This document shows positions 10,717 to 22,184 of a stretch of 64,000 nucleotides of DNA, piece after piece. A program made the translations under genes and the position numbers. The notes under the pieces were generated by a model. The model made no database searches. It saw only the letters and a program-made list of their open reading frames with translations, and was not told where the DNA came from. Position 1 is the first letter of the stretch, and the number at the start of each line of letters is the position of its first letter. The stretch is from positions 3,162,001 to 3,226,000 of the forward strand of contig JAPVLO010000161.1 in NCBI GenBank assembly GCA_027257055.1. Reading direction: 5' to 3'. The stretch comes from Cephalopachus bancanus (Eukaryota; Chordata; Mammalia; Primates; Tarsiidae).

Positions 10717-10887
10717 GGGGCCAGGCATGTTGGTTCATGCCTGTGATCCTGGCACTCTGGGAGGCCATGGTGAGAGCATTGTTTGAGCCCAGGAGTTCAA
10801 AGTTACAGTAAGTTATGATCATGTAACTGCATTCCAGCCTGGGTGACAGAGCAAGACCCTGTCTTTAAAAAAATAAAAAATAAAAAT
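10717..10887 (+). repeat. FLAM-type monomeric Alu
   Basis: A single left-arm monomer ending GCAAGACCCTGTCTTT plus an A-rich tail. It is flanked by 14-bp target-site duplications, AAATGAAGGCATTT at 10703-10716 and AAATGAGGGCATTT at 10888-10901, which differ by one base. It lacks the special signature of the dimeric Alus here, as expected for an older free left monomer. Confidence 0.88.
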
Positions 10888-10945
10888 AAATGAGGGCATT
10901 TTGTTCAGTGCCTATTTCATACTAAGTGCTCAATAAAAGTTAGTT

Positions 10946-11340
10946 AGCTTTTGTTCATTTTATTTGGGGTGAAAAAAGAGAATCACTTGAGTAAAGAGAA
11001 AGGTTATCATCCTCCTTGGAAATCTTGAGCTCTGCTACAGAACCTGCCAGAGGTTTTCCCCAGAACCTGTGGCTCAGCCTTATATCCCAAGGGCACTTCT
11101 CCCTGATACGGGCTGAATGGAAGTGTTGTTAAATTTTGAAGGATTCAAAAACGATGCTTTTTAAATCCCTTATCCAAACAACAGGTCTTCTTCTCAGCAT
11201 AACCTGGATCCAAGAGCAAGTGTGCCAGTGTGCCATCCTGAAAGGATCAAATGGTGGGCGATTAAGTGGATTGTATGGCCCTTGTCCCTTCAGCAACTGT
11301 TCCCAAATGCCAGATACTTTCAGTTCTCAGATGCTCATCA
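10946..11340. other. Unique intronic sequence, nothing recognised
   Basis: No repeat family or gene was recognised. Confidence 0.4.
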
Positions 11341-11428
11341 CAGGAGAGATTCTGATTCAATATGTCTGGGGTAGGGCCAAAGCATCTGTATTCTAAGTAA
11401 TTTTGATACACAGTTTGGTACACATTTG
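11341..11428 (+). repeat. MER5-type hAT fragment
   Basis: AGATTCTGATTCAATATGTC then TGGGGTAGGGCC and AGCATCTGTATTCTAAGTAA follow the MER5A middle in order. Both ends are lost. Confidence 0.65.
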
Positions 11429-12258
11429 CCTTATAACAAATGGCATGTTTCTTTCTCCATGTTTAATGCTCTTGAAATTTTGACTGCTTAGGAAAAAGAC
11501 TAGAAAGCTGTAGAGATGTTGCCTGTGTGCATGTGCTACATGTGCTTATGTTTGTAGATGCATTGTATAAGTGTACAGGCAGGACGCATATATACAATCT
11601 CACAGAAATGAACCCTTTTTCTTTTTCTGTAAAGCTTTTAACATGACTTTTGATTGCAGCTTCCTCTCTCGGCTGATGGTAGAAAGAGGGTTGCTATGTT
11701 CCTGGACTTTGCTTTGGTACTGTGTCCCATGCTCTGGACAGCCTGCTGGTGCTCTGGCTAACCACGAATGTGGTACCAATGATTTTTCATGCCTGCTTCC
11801 CCTCCCTCCATGTGCCCACACTTTTTGGTGCATTCTCATTTCTTAGTTCATGCTAAAAGTTGATGTGTTTGATCATTTTGTGTTCACTTGAGTAGGAAGG
11901 GGGCACCTTCTAAGAAAAGCAGCAGAGAAAACCAGTGTAGGCTTATATTCCTGACTCAACACAAACCACATGCCTAACTTGGCTCATGAAAGACTCAGAA
12001 ACTGCTGAGATGTCAAACTGAAGACTAGGCATGTGGCTTGTGCTTATAGTGGAAGAGTCCCATCCCTTGACTGGCCACGTTTCTTTCACACTTGGTAAAA
12101 TTTGTGCACCCTCAGCAACATTCCAGAAGCTCAGAAGGCCCTCATTGTTGCTTGTGGAACCCCCATAATTGGTTTTGAAATAGGGCATGTTCTGATCAGG
12201 AGACAGTTTAAAGGTGCTGTCCTGTTTTGCAGTTAGAAAAATAATTTTCCCCACCCCT
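11429..12258. other. Unique intronic sequence, nothing recognised
   Basis: An antisense open frame at 11943-12320 has no recognisable domain. No repeat was seen. Confidence 0.4.
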
Positions 12259-12399
12259 TCTATATGCACATCATAGAGCTTTTCTGTATGTACATTGGCC
12301 CCCTTTTGTATGTACATCATAGGGCTTTTTCCTATCAGTTTTCATGAGGATCCCATTGAGCGGTGTTAGCTATTCACCTGCGTGACATCTTCAGTTACC
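12259..12399 (+). repeat. Dispersed repeat copy 1 (unknown family)
   Basis: Bases 12307-12399 (TGTATGTACATCATAG... CTATCAGTTTTCATGAGG... CATCTTCAGTTACC) are clearly related to 14405-14493. A partial third copy of its start lies at 12259-12285 (TATGCACATCATAGAGC). The family is unknown to me. Confidence 0.75.
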
Positions 12400-13129
12400 A
12401 AGTAGCCACCAACCAGGGAAAGAGAAGAGATCCATGTTCTTTTCTTTATATCCCTGAGTGCACCTCATACAATCTCAGTGTCTATTTCCTGGACCCCCAC
12501 AAATGTTTGCTCTGTTCCTCAGGCTTCTGTATTTCTTTTACAACTTTCTCATAAAACATTTTTTAGTCATTTATAAATTTTCTAACTTATTTGGGCAATT
12601 ATACAGTTCTACAGTTCTTGTCTGAGTTTCAAGAGCTTCCCATTTTGGATGACTGATTTCCATAATGACTAATCATTCAACTTCTTCTTACCCCTCCAAG
12701 ATTAGTCTATGTTAAAATGACATTTTATTGTTCTTCCAACATTATCATATTAACAATTGGCTTAATTACATCACATACATCAAAAATTCTTATTGATGCC
12801 AACCTTGGATTAAATTTATACTGCAAATTATCTTAAATCCAGAATCTCATTAAATTCTCTTTTTTATATCATAGCATTTTCAGGCCAAACCAAAAATTAC
12901 TTCACTTATACTGAATGTGTATGTACAACAGTCTGTTCATATATCAGAAAAAGACAGAGGTTATAAAGGTACAGATTTTCAATTAAATGTAGATCAACAA
13001 AATAAATACTTAAGGGTTATTGGAAATGACATCTTCAGCTAAACTCTTGCTTCTTGAAATAAATAGTGAGAAGAAAGAACAGATTCTAAATGTTCTATTA
13101 CTTGTAATAGGTAGGTAATGGAGAAGGAT
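12400..13129. other. AT-rich intronic sequence, nothing recognised
   Basis: AT-rich sequence, possibly very old LINE. I cannot assign it to a family, and no gene was seen. Confidence 0.4.
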
Positions 13130-13265
13130 GCTCAAAAGACCTGCTTTCTAATTTTTCACTAACCAGCTGTGTGGCCTTGGGCAAGTTACCTAATGGTGCT
13201 TAGCGTTAGTTTTGTCATCTGTAAAATGAGGCTGGATTCAATGATCTAGCATTGACTATCCTGAT
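13130..13265 (+). repeat. MIR-family SINE, forward
   Basis: CAGCTGTGTGGCCTTGGGCAA and TTGTCATCTGTAAAATGAGG are the MIR core. The element is partial. Confidence 0.8.
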
Positions 13266-14404
13266 TTTCCAAATAGCTATTTACCTAGGCCCCAATAGCA
13301 TGGCAGAACCCAGAGGGAAATTAATATGTGATTGTATTTTCTCTTTGCCAAAGTGGAAAGAGGATTATGTAAGAATTGTCTCCATTCTTTCATCTCTCTC
13401 AAATTCCTGAGAGAATAAACACAGTGGATACACTCGAGTATAACTGTTGACTCTTTCAGGTAACTGAAGGAAATGTACATGTAGACCTGATGTCTAAATA
13501 GTGTCATTATCTGTTTATTGGTTCATTCATTCAATCAAACATATCCACTCATTTTTTTAAGTATCTATTGATGAACAAACATGACTGTTGCTTGATTCTG
13601 TTGTCACCATGTACCTATCAGCAATTAATTTAATCTCTGTTTCTCAATTACTGCAGCTATTTAGGAAGCATGGGAACTAGGTGGAGGTCTAGCTTATATA
13701 ATGTGTTTCAAGAACTCACCGGTTGGTAATGAGCATTATTTGACCTATAAATAATGCATTATTTGGAAACATCGGAGGTTGAGTACATGATTCTACATTC
13801 CCAGAGAAAAGATCATGCTGCCTTTCTCTGAGGATAAGCCATTGCTTTGGGTTTTATGACTGATCTGAAGGAAAAGTTGCAAAGCCAACAAGGATTTTGT
13901 TGGAGGTGGTGGCTGTCAGCCTCTTGAAACTGACCATAAACCCTCACTCACCTGAATACTAGGAAGACTGTAAGAAGAGGCATTTGTACTGCTGATGCCT
14001 TTTAAACAACATGCTTTATTGTTAGTGTCTTCTGAGTATAACCTGGAATGCTCTTTGGTGGTCAGAAGGGTCTGTGTTATTCTATATTAGGGTTGGAGAG
14101 TATTCTGTCCTCAATAAAGATAGAAGAATTTCTTCTCGTTATGTACATGTGTATCTGTGTGTATGTTTGATTGCCTCAAACTTTTGCAGCTTCTGGATGG
14201 CAAGATAGTTACAGGTAATTCCTTTGTGTAACTGTGCCATTCTAATGTGATAAGTATGATACAATTTATGTATTAGGATGTATTAGTAATCATCCAAACT
14301 TTATACTTTAAGAAGTCCCAAAACTCAGTGGATGAGGGAACTTTTTCTGTTTTTTTTATGTTTTAATGAAAGTTACAGCTGGGAAAGTAGAATTGGCTCC
14401 ATTC
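13266..14404. other. Unique AT-rich intron, nothing recognised
   Basis: A possible short L2 tail lies near 13515-13545 (TTCATTCATTCAATC). No exon or RNA gene was seen. Confidence 0.4.
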
Positions 14405-14493
14405 TGTATGTGCATCATAGAGCCTTTCCCTATCAGTTTTCATGAGGTATTGAGAAGTGCTTGCTGTTGACCTGAATGCCATCTTCAGTTACC
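14405..14493 (+). repeat. Dispersed repeat copy 2 (unknown family)
   Basis: Direct-orientation relative of 12307-12399 about 2.1 kb away, colinear over about 90 bp with scattered changes and small indels. It is either an old local duplication or two copies of an unrecognised repeat. Confidence 0.75.
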
Positions 14494-16059
14494 TGAAGAA
14501 TCACCAGAAGTAGATTTTTCCATTGTTGTTCCAAACCCAGCTCGATTCATGGTCTACCAAGTATATGCATGCTTGTGGAGACAGTAAAATGGTGTCTTTG
14601 AAGTAAAGACAGACCAGGAATCCTTGTGATAGGTGGTTAACAGTACCCAAGAGACTCAATTTGGTCTTCATCTTTTACTTCTGGTACTCTTTGTGGTTTT
14701 TCAATTCCTTAATTTTTCAGTCTAAAAACATGTGTTACTGATTTCTCAGGACAGCAAAAAAAATGAGAGTAGGGTCAATAATAATAACTAAATAATATGA
14801 AGAAGCACCACTTCACATTGAAGAGAGAATTATATTATTGAAAACACTTTTACAAGCATCATTTTATATGATCTGTTTAAATATTTATTGTGGGAATCTG
14901 TATGTATCCTCATATACAACACTGTTGATCATCTGCCTTTTCAAGGTTTTTCTCTTCTCAAACAGATGTCATCATTTTAGAGGTAAAGAAAATTAAACTT
15001 AAATGATAGAACAGAGATATAAACTATGGCTTAAGATTCCAGGATGTGGGCCCTTTTCTCCCATAATATGTCACTTTTCCTCTATGAAAATGAGTTGGGA
15101 TATGCCCAAAAGTGACATTTGGGAGTTCATGTTGCCTTCCTCTCTGGGCCTCACCATCCTTGTAATACAAGAGAACTGGATTTCATGTACCTATCTACCC
15201 TCACCCCCACCCAAATGACTGCACTAGCTTCTAAAAATTCAAACATGGCAGTTGCTTAGCAAACATTGAGTGACTTCAATGTGGCTGTACTGACAACAGA
15301 CTCTTCTGAAATGTGACTTTGGTGGAAGGAGCTGGAAAGCAATTCTCCAAGGTGAGAAGGGAAGAGCTATATACAGGGTATATGTTTTAACTCTTTCAGA
15401 TGAATGGCAAAGTCAGTCTCCTGGGCCACCACGATTAGTTTGGAATGTAGGCTGACTGTACCAGCCAGTAGACTTAGCAGGAGCCATTTTTGAACACAGA
15501 ACTCAATTTTCGTTTAAGTATATATAAGTGTGAAAGATTAATATGTTATTGAATCATAGGCTCTCAGTAATTAACCCATACCTAGCATGCACATGACACA
15601 AAATGGGCCCTATAAATATTATTGTTATACTCAGAAGTTTCTTTATTGATTGTCTAAGTCCCAGAAAGGAAAGGGGACTTGCCTGCGTCCCCTAAGCAGT
15701 GTGAGAAAGACCTGGCTGGAACAGAGGGATTTCTGAGCTACCAATCCAGAGCCTCTTATATCTCATGTGGTCTCTGCAGACTGTTTTCTTCTTATGACCA
15801 GCATATAAGAGAAGGAGCCATAGTGATAGGAGCCATAGTAATACTATGGCTTCTGAACTGCACCTCTTTGGGTGGTTTGCTCTCAGCTATCATTTGTTGC
15901 CTCAAGAATCCTCTTGTCCATCCTCAGACACTGTTTGTCACCCATGCCAAGGATCTCCGGGCCTATCAGGGCCACAGGGCCTTTCCTTTACTGACGTCTA
16001 ATGCCGCAAGGGGTGTTCCTGCAGCCCAAATGGTAGTAAATATCTGAAGCAGCCATGCC
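14494..16059. other. Unique intronic sequence, nothing recognised
   Basis: No repeat family was recognised. A direct doublet ATAGTGATAGGAGCCATAGT around 15819-15840 is a small local repetition. The 122-codon frame at 15679-16047 has no domain and is not credible as a gene. Confidence 0.4.
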
Positions 16060-16560
16060 TGTGTTAAAGATTATGTATTTGCCACTAAGGGGAGAATATA
16101 GTGTTTATCGGCTGGAGTGCGTGCTGGCTGAGCTGATTACGGCACAGCACTCTGTCAGCCAATGATTTGTCCTGTCCTTTATCATCTGTGTCACTCAGCA
16201 GTATGCTGGCAAAGAGAACGGATCACCCCCTTCCCTTTTTTTGTACCCATTTCGTGTAGAAAATTTGTATTTACTTTGGGAGTGTAATTTGTTCCTCATG
16301 GATAATGTGACCCTGAGCGGAGCTGGATCATGGGTTAGTTGAAGTGATATTTTCCGCTAATGGTAGTCGTACATCATTGCTGTCAGCTCGGGTTAGGAGG
16401 CAAGCACATTACAGCTCCATTTTACCTCTGCAGGCATCTGGGATTATTTGCCATAACCGAGTATGACATGACCGCACTACAGAGTGCATTAAAATTTTAC
16501 TGGCTTCTCAGGCAAGTTCCCCAGCTCCAGTGTGTGCTTCAGGCAGACGGCCTGCTGGGG
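16060..16560. promoter_or_regulatory. Candidate conserved intronic enhancer B
   Basis: Half a kilobase without any repeat, with unusually many retained CpGs for an AT-rich intron. It includes GCTGATTACGGCAC near 16132, CCAATGA at 16159-16165, and homeobox-like and E-box-like words throughout. CpG retention suggests purifying selection or an unmethylated state. No open frame convincingly explains it. The enhancer call is inference. Confidence 0.4.
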
Positions 16561-16999
16561 AGCCCAAGGGCCCTGACTTCCTGCTCAGAGGTGCTGCGGT
16601 GGGGAGATGGCCTAAGTAGGGGCTGCTCTCCTCTTGCCCTGAGAAAGAAACCAGGAAAAGACTGGGGAGCCAGCCAGCAGGTGTGTGTATCTCTGGACAT
16701 CCCAGACTGGCAGATGACTAGCTGCCTTGATATGACCAGGGACTGCCCACAGTGGCCACTGCAGTCTTCTCTCTTTCCTTGATACTTCAGCCCCCAGGGT
16801 GGATTAGGCAAAGGCTCTTTCTCCAAGGAGCGCCTAGGGTATGCTCAAGTCTCTACCAAGTCTTGGGCTGATTTTTTTGTTGTTGTTCTTATCTGCCTGT
16901 AGTCAGACTAAAGAAGAGGCGTGGGCCCTCAGTATGGCAGAGCCTATGTCCATCCATGCAGCTGGACTGAGCCTGACATAGTCTCATAAACTCAGAAGT
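16561..16999. other. Unique GC-richer intron, nothing recognised
   Basis: Overlapping opposite-strand frames at 16360-16826 lack domains. No repeat was recognised. Confidence 0.4.
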
Positions 17000-17200
17000 G
17001 TTTGCCAAGATGTTTTACACATTCTGTTATGTAGCCCTCACACCAGCCCAGTGAAGCATAGGTGTTATTGCCTCTGTTCTACTTATAAGGAAACTGACGT
17101 TCAAAGACATTGAGTAACTTACATCTTACAGCTTGTGGTGACAGAAACAGTCTTCTGATTTGAAGGCTTGTAAGGTTTCTAGTGTTCTATGCTACGGAGA
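17000..17200 (-). repeat. MIR SINE, reverse
   Basis: GTGTTATTGCCTCTGTTCTAC and AAGGAAACTGACGTTCAAAGA are the reverse MIR core. It sits immediately before a second reverse MIR. Confidence 0.7.
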
Positions 17201-17204
17201 AATA

Positions 17205-17440
17205 AAAAAGAACTATTATTTAAATAGTGCTGCTTACATGTGCTTTACATATATTGACCTGTTTGATCTACACTGCAACCCTAATAGGTAGGTGCTAATA
17301 TTATCCCCAGTTTATAGAGGAGGAAACTGAGTCAGAGAGGTATTATGTAATATGCCCAGTGTTGCTCCTGGTTAGTGGAAGAGCCAGGTTTCAAACCCAG
17401 GTTGTCTGGCAATGCTTTTAGCCGCTAAGCTGGATGCTCC
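17205..17440 (-). repeat. MIR SINE, reverse, near full length
   Basis: GGTAGGTGCTAATATTATCC, GAGGAAACTGAGTCAGAGAGG and TTTCAAACCCAGGTTGTCTGG follow the reversed MIR from tail to tRNA head. It is tandem with the preceding MIR. Confidence 0.85.
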
Positions 17441-17589
17441 CTCATGCCACATTCCAATAAACCTGAGAGCTGATAGGAAAAGACCAGGGAGAATAGTAAT
17501 TTGTTGAAATAAAAGGAAATGTTCAAAGAGTATTTTATCATTTTCAGTTGTAACTCAAACTAACATCCAACAAAATATCACTCAAAAAA

Positions 17590-17700
17590 ATGTTCTGTGA
17601 TGAGCTTTAATTAATTAATAAGTCCCATTTGCAGTTAGCACATTGCTTGCATGCAAATGATGCTTCTAAGGTGCTTGAAAGGCATTTATTTTGATAGGTT
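17590..17700. promoter_or_regulatory. Octamer plus homeodomain-like motif cluster
   Basis: A perfect ATGCAAAT octamer lies at 17651-17658, about 30 bp from TAATTAATTAATA at 17608-17620, a repeated homeodomain core. The combination is typical of POU/homeobox neural enhancers. Function is inferred. Confidence 0.35.
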
Positions 17701-19437
17701 AAGTCTAAGCAGTCACTCTGGCAAAATGCTTTATTCTTTTATACTGCTTTGTTATTCTTACTGGAAAGGCTTTAATAAACTTGTGTTGAATCATGTTCTT
17801 TAAAAGGACAATTTTAGGTTGTCTCCCAGTAATGAGCAGTATATGGATCAGCTGCCATATGGACATAATGGTTGCAAATTCCATATTGGTGGATTCTGCG
17901 TGCTGGACACTTGAATGTACACATGTGCCCACAGTGTAGACATTACCTTTTGTTCTGCCACAAAAAGCCTCTTTTCCACCTCCCTAGCGCTTCATCTCCT
18001 TCTCTTCCAAGCTTGAGAGATGTTACCCCTTATGGAAAGAATGGACAAGCTGCTCTTACAACTGGCTGTGTACATGGTAGAGTCATAATTCATGAATTTA
18101 CTCAATAAACCAAACATAAAGTGAGTTGTACCTTGTACCTTCAGGGCAGTTTTTTAAATGCTGCTACAGAACGGCCATAGATAAGCATGGCTTTTCTCAT
18201 TGAGAAATTTAAAATTAAGTTATCACACTAAGAATTGTATTTCCTGGTCCCACTCCCCTCCTTAGGCTCATGAGCATACACATTGATCTTCCCTGCTAGA
18301 TTACAGTAGCAGGAGATTGACCTGAGTTTCTCCTCTGGCCTTAGATCCAATCACTCAAGTAGTAAAGAATAAGAACAAAAGTATTGATCTAGTCATGGAA
18401 AAGTAATTATTCCTCTCAGATGGTCTGTTAAGAATGCAGCAATAATTTTAAGTAATGTATTCCCCAGAGACAGCATGACAACATATGTGGACTGTTTACT
18501 TTGTTTAAACAGGGTTATACTTGTACCCTCACCCCCAACCTGGCTTTCTAAATGATGTACAGGTAGGAACACCTTAAGAAGAGGAGACGTTGAAAAAAAG
18601 TCAGAGTTTACACAACAAATCAACTACTAAGCACTTATTCATTGTAAAGGGATTTGTCAATCTTCTGTAGCTAAATCAAATATTATATGCCCTCCATATC
18701 ACTTTCTTATAATACTTACAATGGAACTCTTACAGAAACCTCCATGAAGTCATTGGGTCATTTAAAAACTGATGTTTTAACAGCTTTGGCTGTGTTTCTG
18801 TTAACAGGATTATTTTTTCAAGACTCATTTTGTTTTAAATAACTTAATTAAACCCAGACTCACAAATAAGGAAATGTTTAGGCTTTTGTAATTCAAATAA
18901 GTGTTGAAATAACCAAACCATCAGAAGGGCAGAGATATGCAACCAGATATCAGAAACATTGTAAGTGTCCTCCTTTCTTTGTCTCTACTTTTCCTGTCTA
19001 CTTGAATCTTGATTATTTCTGAGACTTCATTTCTCTTTTTGGTGGAAATCATGACCCACCCTTATTTCAGCTTTAGCCAGTAGCGGTTGCTAAGATCCAA
19101 GGAAAAGATTCTGATTGGCTGAGATTTGTTTAGATGCCAGGGATAGGCTCTTAGGAAACAACCATGGGTTGGTGTAGCCTAAGTTAGGTGTTCATGCCTG
19201 GACCGATCAGCTATGGGTAGAAAGACAAAGCCATGTTGTCAAAAGTGCTATTCAGGAGGTAACTGTATACAACAGTTACCTGAGAATCCAGAAAGGTGGG
19301 AGTTGAGCCTTCATCAATGTATTCTGTGAAGCTAACCTAACCTCCCTGCCGTTTGCATGAAGCATTCATAGGCACTAATTCTTGCCAGCCATAGAAGCTG
19401 CCTTGGTCATCGAAGGTTAGCACTTAATAGTGATCAC
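17701..19437. other. Unique intronic sequence, nothing recognised
   Basis: No confident repeat or gene was found. Several short frames have no domains. Confidence 0.4.
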
Positions 19438-19453
19438 AAAATCTGAACTATGA

Positions 19454-19743
19454 GCCGGGCTCGGTGGCTCAGCCTGTAATCCCGTGCCTTTGGGAGGCTG
19501 AGGTGAGTGGATTGCCTGTACCCGCGGATTCGAGACCCGCCTGGGCAGCGAGACCTCATCTCTACAATAAATCAAAAAATCAGCCGGGCATGGTAGCGCA
19601 TGCCTGTAATTCCTGCTACTGGGAAGGCTGAGGCGGAAGGATCGCCGGAGCCCAGCAGGCGAGGCTGCGGTGGCCAGGAGCGGCCACTGCACTCCAGTCT
19701 GGGCGACCGAGTGAGACTCCAACTCAAAAAAAAAAAAAAAAAA
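19454..19743 (+). repeat. Dimeric Alu, forward, young
   Basis: Flanked by the 16-bp duplication AAAATCTGAACTATGA at 19438-19453 and 19744-19759. Many CpGs survive and the tail is a long pure A run, so it is recent. A small deletion removes part of the left arm end. It carries the lineage signature. Confidence 0.93.
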
Positions 19744-19935
19744 AAAATCTGAACTATGAATGCATGTTTACAGTCATGCATAACAGTTGCCTGAATAGTC
19801 ATAGTCATTTAAAGTACCGTTCACAGATTGGTTCTATCATGCTATGACAAGGATTTTATAGAGTGAGGGTTCATGTGTACATGTATTTAGAAGAGTCCAC
19901 ATTTATTAATAAATTAACAATTTAATAGTATTTTA

Positions 19936-20215
19936 GGCTGGGCTCAGTGACTCAGCCTGTAATCCCAGCACTTTGGGAGGCCAAGGCAAGTGGATTGCCT
20001 GAGCCTGCGGGTTTGAGACCAACCCAGGCAACTTGGCGAGACTTAGTCTCTACAGTAAAATAAAAAAATAGCTAGGCATGGTAGCTCCAGCTACTTGGAA
20101 GGCTGAGGCAGACGGATCGCCAGGGCCCAGCAGGTTGATGCTGGGATAGCTGTGAGCATGTGCCCCCCTGCACTCCAGCCTGGGTGAAGGAGTGACTCCA
20201 ACTCAAAATAATAAT
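19936..20215 (+). repeat. Dimeric Alu, forward
   Basis: Begins GGCTGGGCTCAGTGACTCAG and ends ACTCCAACTC plus an AAT-repeat tail (20206-20222). The right-arm start has lost about 20 bp. It is older than its neighbour. Confidence 0.9.
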
Positions 20216-20300
20216 AATAATATTTTTAATATGCATATAATAGCCGATGAGTTCTCCTCAAGCATAAGATAACCATCCTGAGAGATACAAAGATCTTTTT

Positions 20301-20578
20301 AAAAATTTTTTTTGAGTTGGAGTCTCACTCTATCGCCTAGGCTGGAGTGCAGTGGCACGCTCGCGGCCACCCCAGTACTGACCTGCTGGGCTCTGGCAAT
20401 CCTTCCAAGTAGCCAGAATTACAGGCATGCGCTATCGTGCCCAGATGATTTTTGATTTATTGTAGAGACAGAGTCTTACCAAGTTTCCCGTGCTGGTCTT
20501 GAATCTGCAGACTCAGACAATCCACTCACCTCGGCCTCCCAAAGTGCTGGGATTACAGGCTGAGCCATGAGCCCGGCT
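20301..20578 (-). repeat. Dimeric Alu, reverse
   Basis: Opens with a T-rich run and GAGTTGGAGTCTCACTC and closes GAGCCCGGCT. The target-site duplication ACAAAGATCTTTT is at 20287-20299 and 20579-20591. A 20-bp deletion near CCTTCCAAGTAGCC is seen. Confidence 0.92.
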
Positions 20579-20769
20579 ACAAAGATCTTTTAACTCACTG
20601 GGATCCCAATTAGTAAATTGCTTATCTAGGGTACAAAAGGAAACCTACTTGTTCAAAGGGATTGTGGTCATCTCAGAGAACCCAGTGTCCAGTGCAGTAC
20701 TACTTAAACTACAGCAGGCAGCCTTGCTGAAATGATTTTCCTAAAACTGGAAAGTAGTAAGCTCAGTCA

Positions 20770-21785
20770 TTGGTTCTTTCACTCATAGTTCATTCAACAA
20801 ACTTAGTCACCACTGTGTGCTAAGCCAAGCACTGTACTGGGAACTAGAAATGGAAAGATGACAAAGACACAACAAGCCTTCAGAGTGATATAGTCTAATT
20901 GAAGAGAAGGCTAAGATACCTAGAAGAATTAAAAAATATCCCCCCGTAGTGTATGCTGTTTCTGAGGAAAGGCATGATGTCTAAATGAAAAAAAAAAAAC
21001 AAAACCTGAACCATACTGCCTAAGGGAGTATTTGAGTTAAATCTTGCTGACATACATGAAGTAGATGTTCCTAGGTGCAACAAGAATGGGCCAGATAATG
21101 GGCGAAGGGAATAGCATTTGTAAATGGCAGAGTTGTGAAAAGCTTTGCATACGGAGAGAAGCATGAGGACTTCTCCTTATGTGAAGAGGATCCCTGCTAG
21201 GCTGTGGGGGAAGATGAAACTGCAAAGCTATATTTGTATAAACAGCTCCATAGAAACAGACCTTGCCTGACATGATAAGAATTTGAACTTAATCTAGATG
21301 GAGGCCACTGTGTACTTGATGTAGGTGAATGACACATCAGATTTGACTTTTTGGAGGAGAAATCAGGCAATGGTGTGTGAAGGATGGAGTAGAAGGGAGG
21401 GAGGGAAGACTGTCTTAATGGATAGTTGAGAGATAATAGAGATCTCAACCAAAATAATAGGGAAGGAAGGAGTTAGGTTTTAGAGGCATTTCTGAAGTGA
21501 TGATTTTGTGACCACTGTGATGTGGGGGTTAAGAGAGGAGTCATGGATGACTCAGTTTTCAAATAGGGGTATTTGATGATGCCATCAATCAGACAAGAGT
21601 GGAGGCGATACAGAAAATATGAGTTCAACTGGATCAGGTCAGAGGAGTGTGCATATTTATAATCCAGGAGTGATCAGAATTCTAGGTCCATGTCTGGGAG
21701 ACCAAAAACTGAGTAGCAGACACAGTTGGAGCTGTGAGAGTGAGTGGGAACCCTGCCAGAACACTGGGATTTTGTCTGTGTCTGT
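20770..21785 (-). repeat. L2 LINE, reverse, about 1 kb
   Basis: The longest L2 piece here. TTCATTCAACAAACTTAGTC is the 3' tail reversed. Then come GAATAGCATTTG, AGATTTGACTTTTTGGAG, AGAGAGGAGTCATGGATGAC and TCCAGGAGTGATCAGAATTC in the expected reversed order into ORF2. It has many indels and cannot code. Confidence 0.75.
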
Positions 21786-21904
21786 AAGAATAAATATGTT
21801 ATGATGTTAACCATTAAAAACAAAATGACTGTCTATTAATTATAGCACCTGTTTGTATTGCCTTTTTTTTTTAACTATATATGTAAGTTGTGGCAAAATA
21901 CATA

Positions 21905-22174
21905 GCTGGGCACGGTGGCTCAGCCTGTAATCCCAGCACTTTGTGAGGCTGAGGTGAGGGGATTGCCTGAGCCCATGAGTTTGAGAACAGCCTGGGCAAC
22001 TTGGTGAGACCTCATCTCTACAATAAATCAAAAAATTAGCTGGGCGTGGTAGCACATGCCTGTAGTCTGGGCTACTTGGAAGGCTGAGGTGGAAGGATTG
22101 ACGCTGGGATGGCCGTGAGTGTGCCACTGCGCTCTAGCCTGGGTGATGGAGTGAGACTCCAACTCAAAAAAAAA
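21905..22174 (+). repeat. Dimeric Alu, forward
   Basis: Flanked by AAAATACATA at 21895-21904 and 22175-22184. It has the lineage signature, but the right arm lacks the segment between GGAAGGATTG and ACGCTGGGATGG. Confidence 0.9.
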
Positions 22175-22184
22175 AAAATACATA

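Noticed and set aside
15679..16047. 122-codon frame just before candidate enhancer B
   Set aside because: No domain or splice signals. It does not match AUTS2 or any family that I know.
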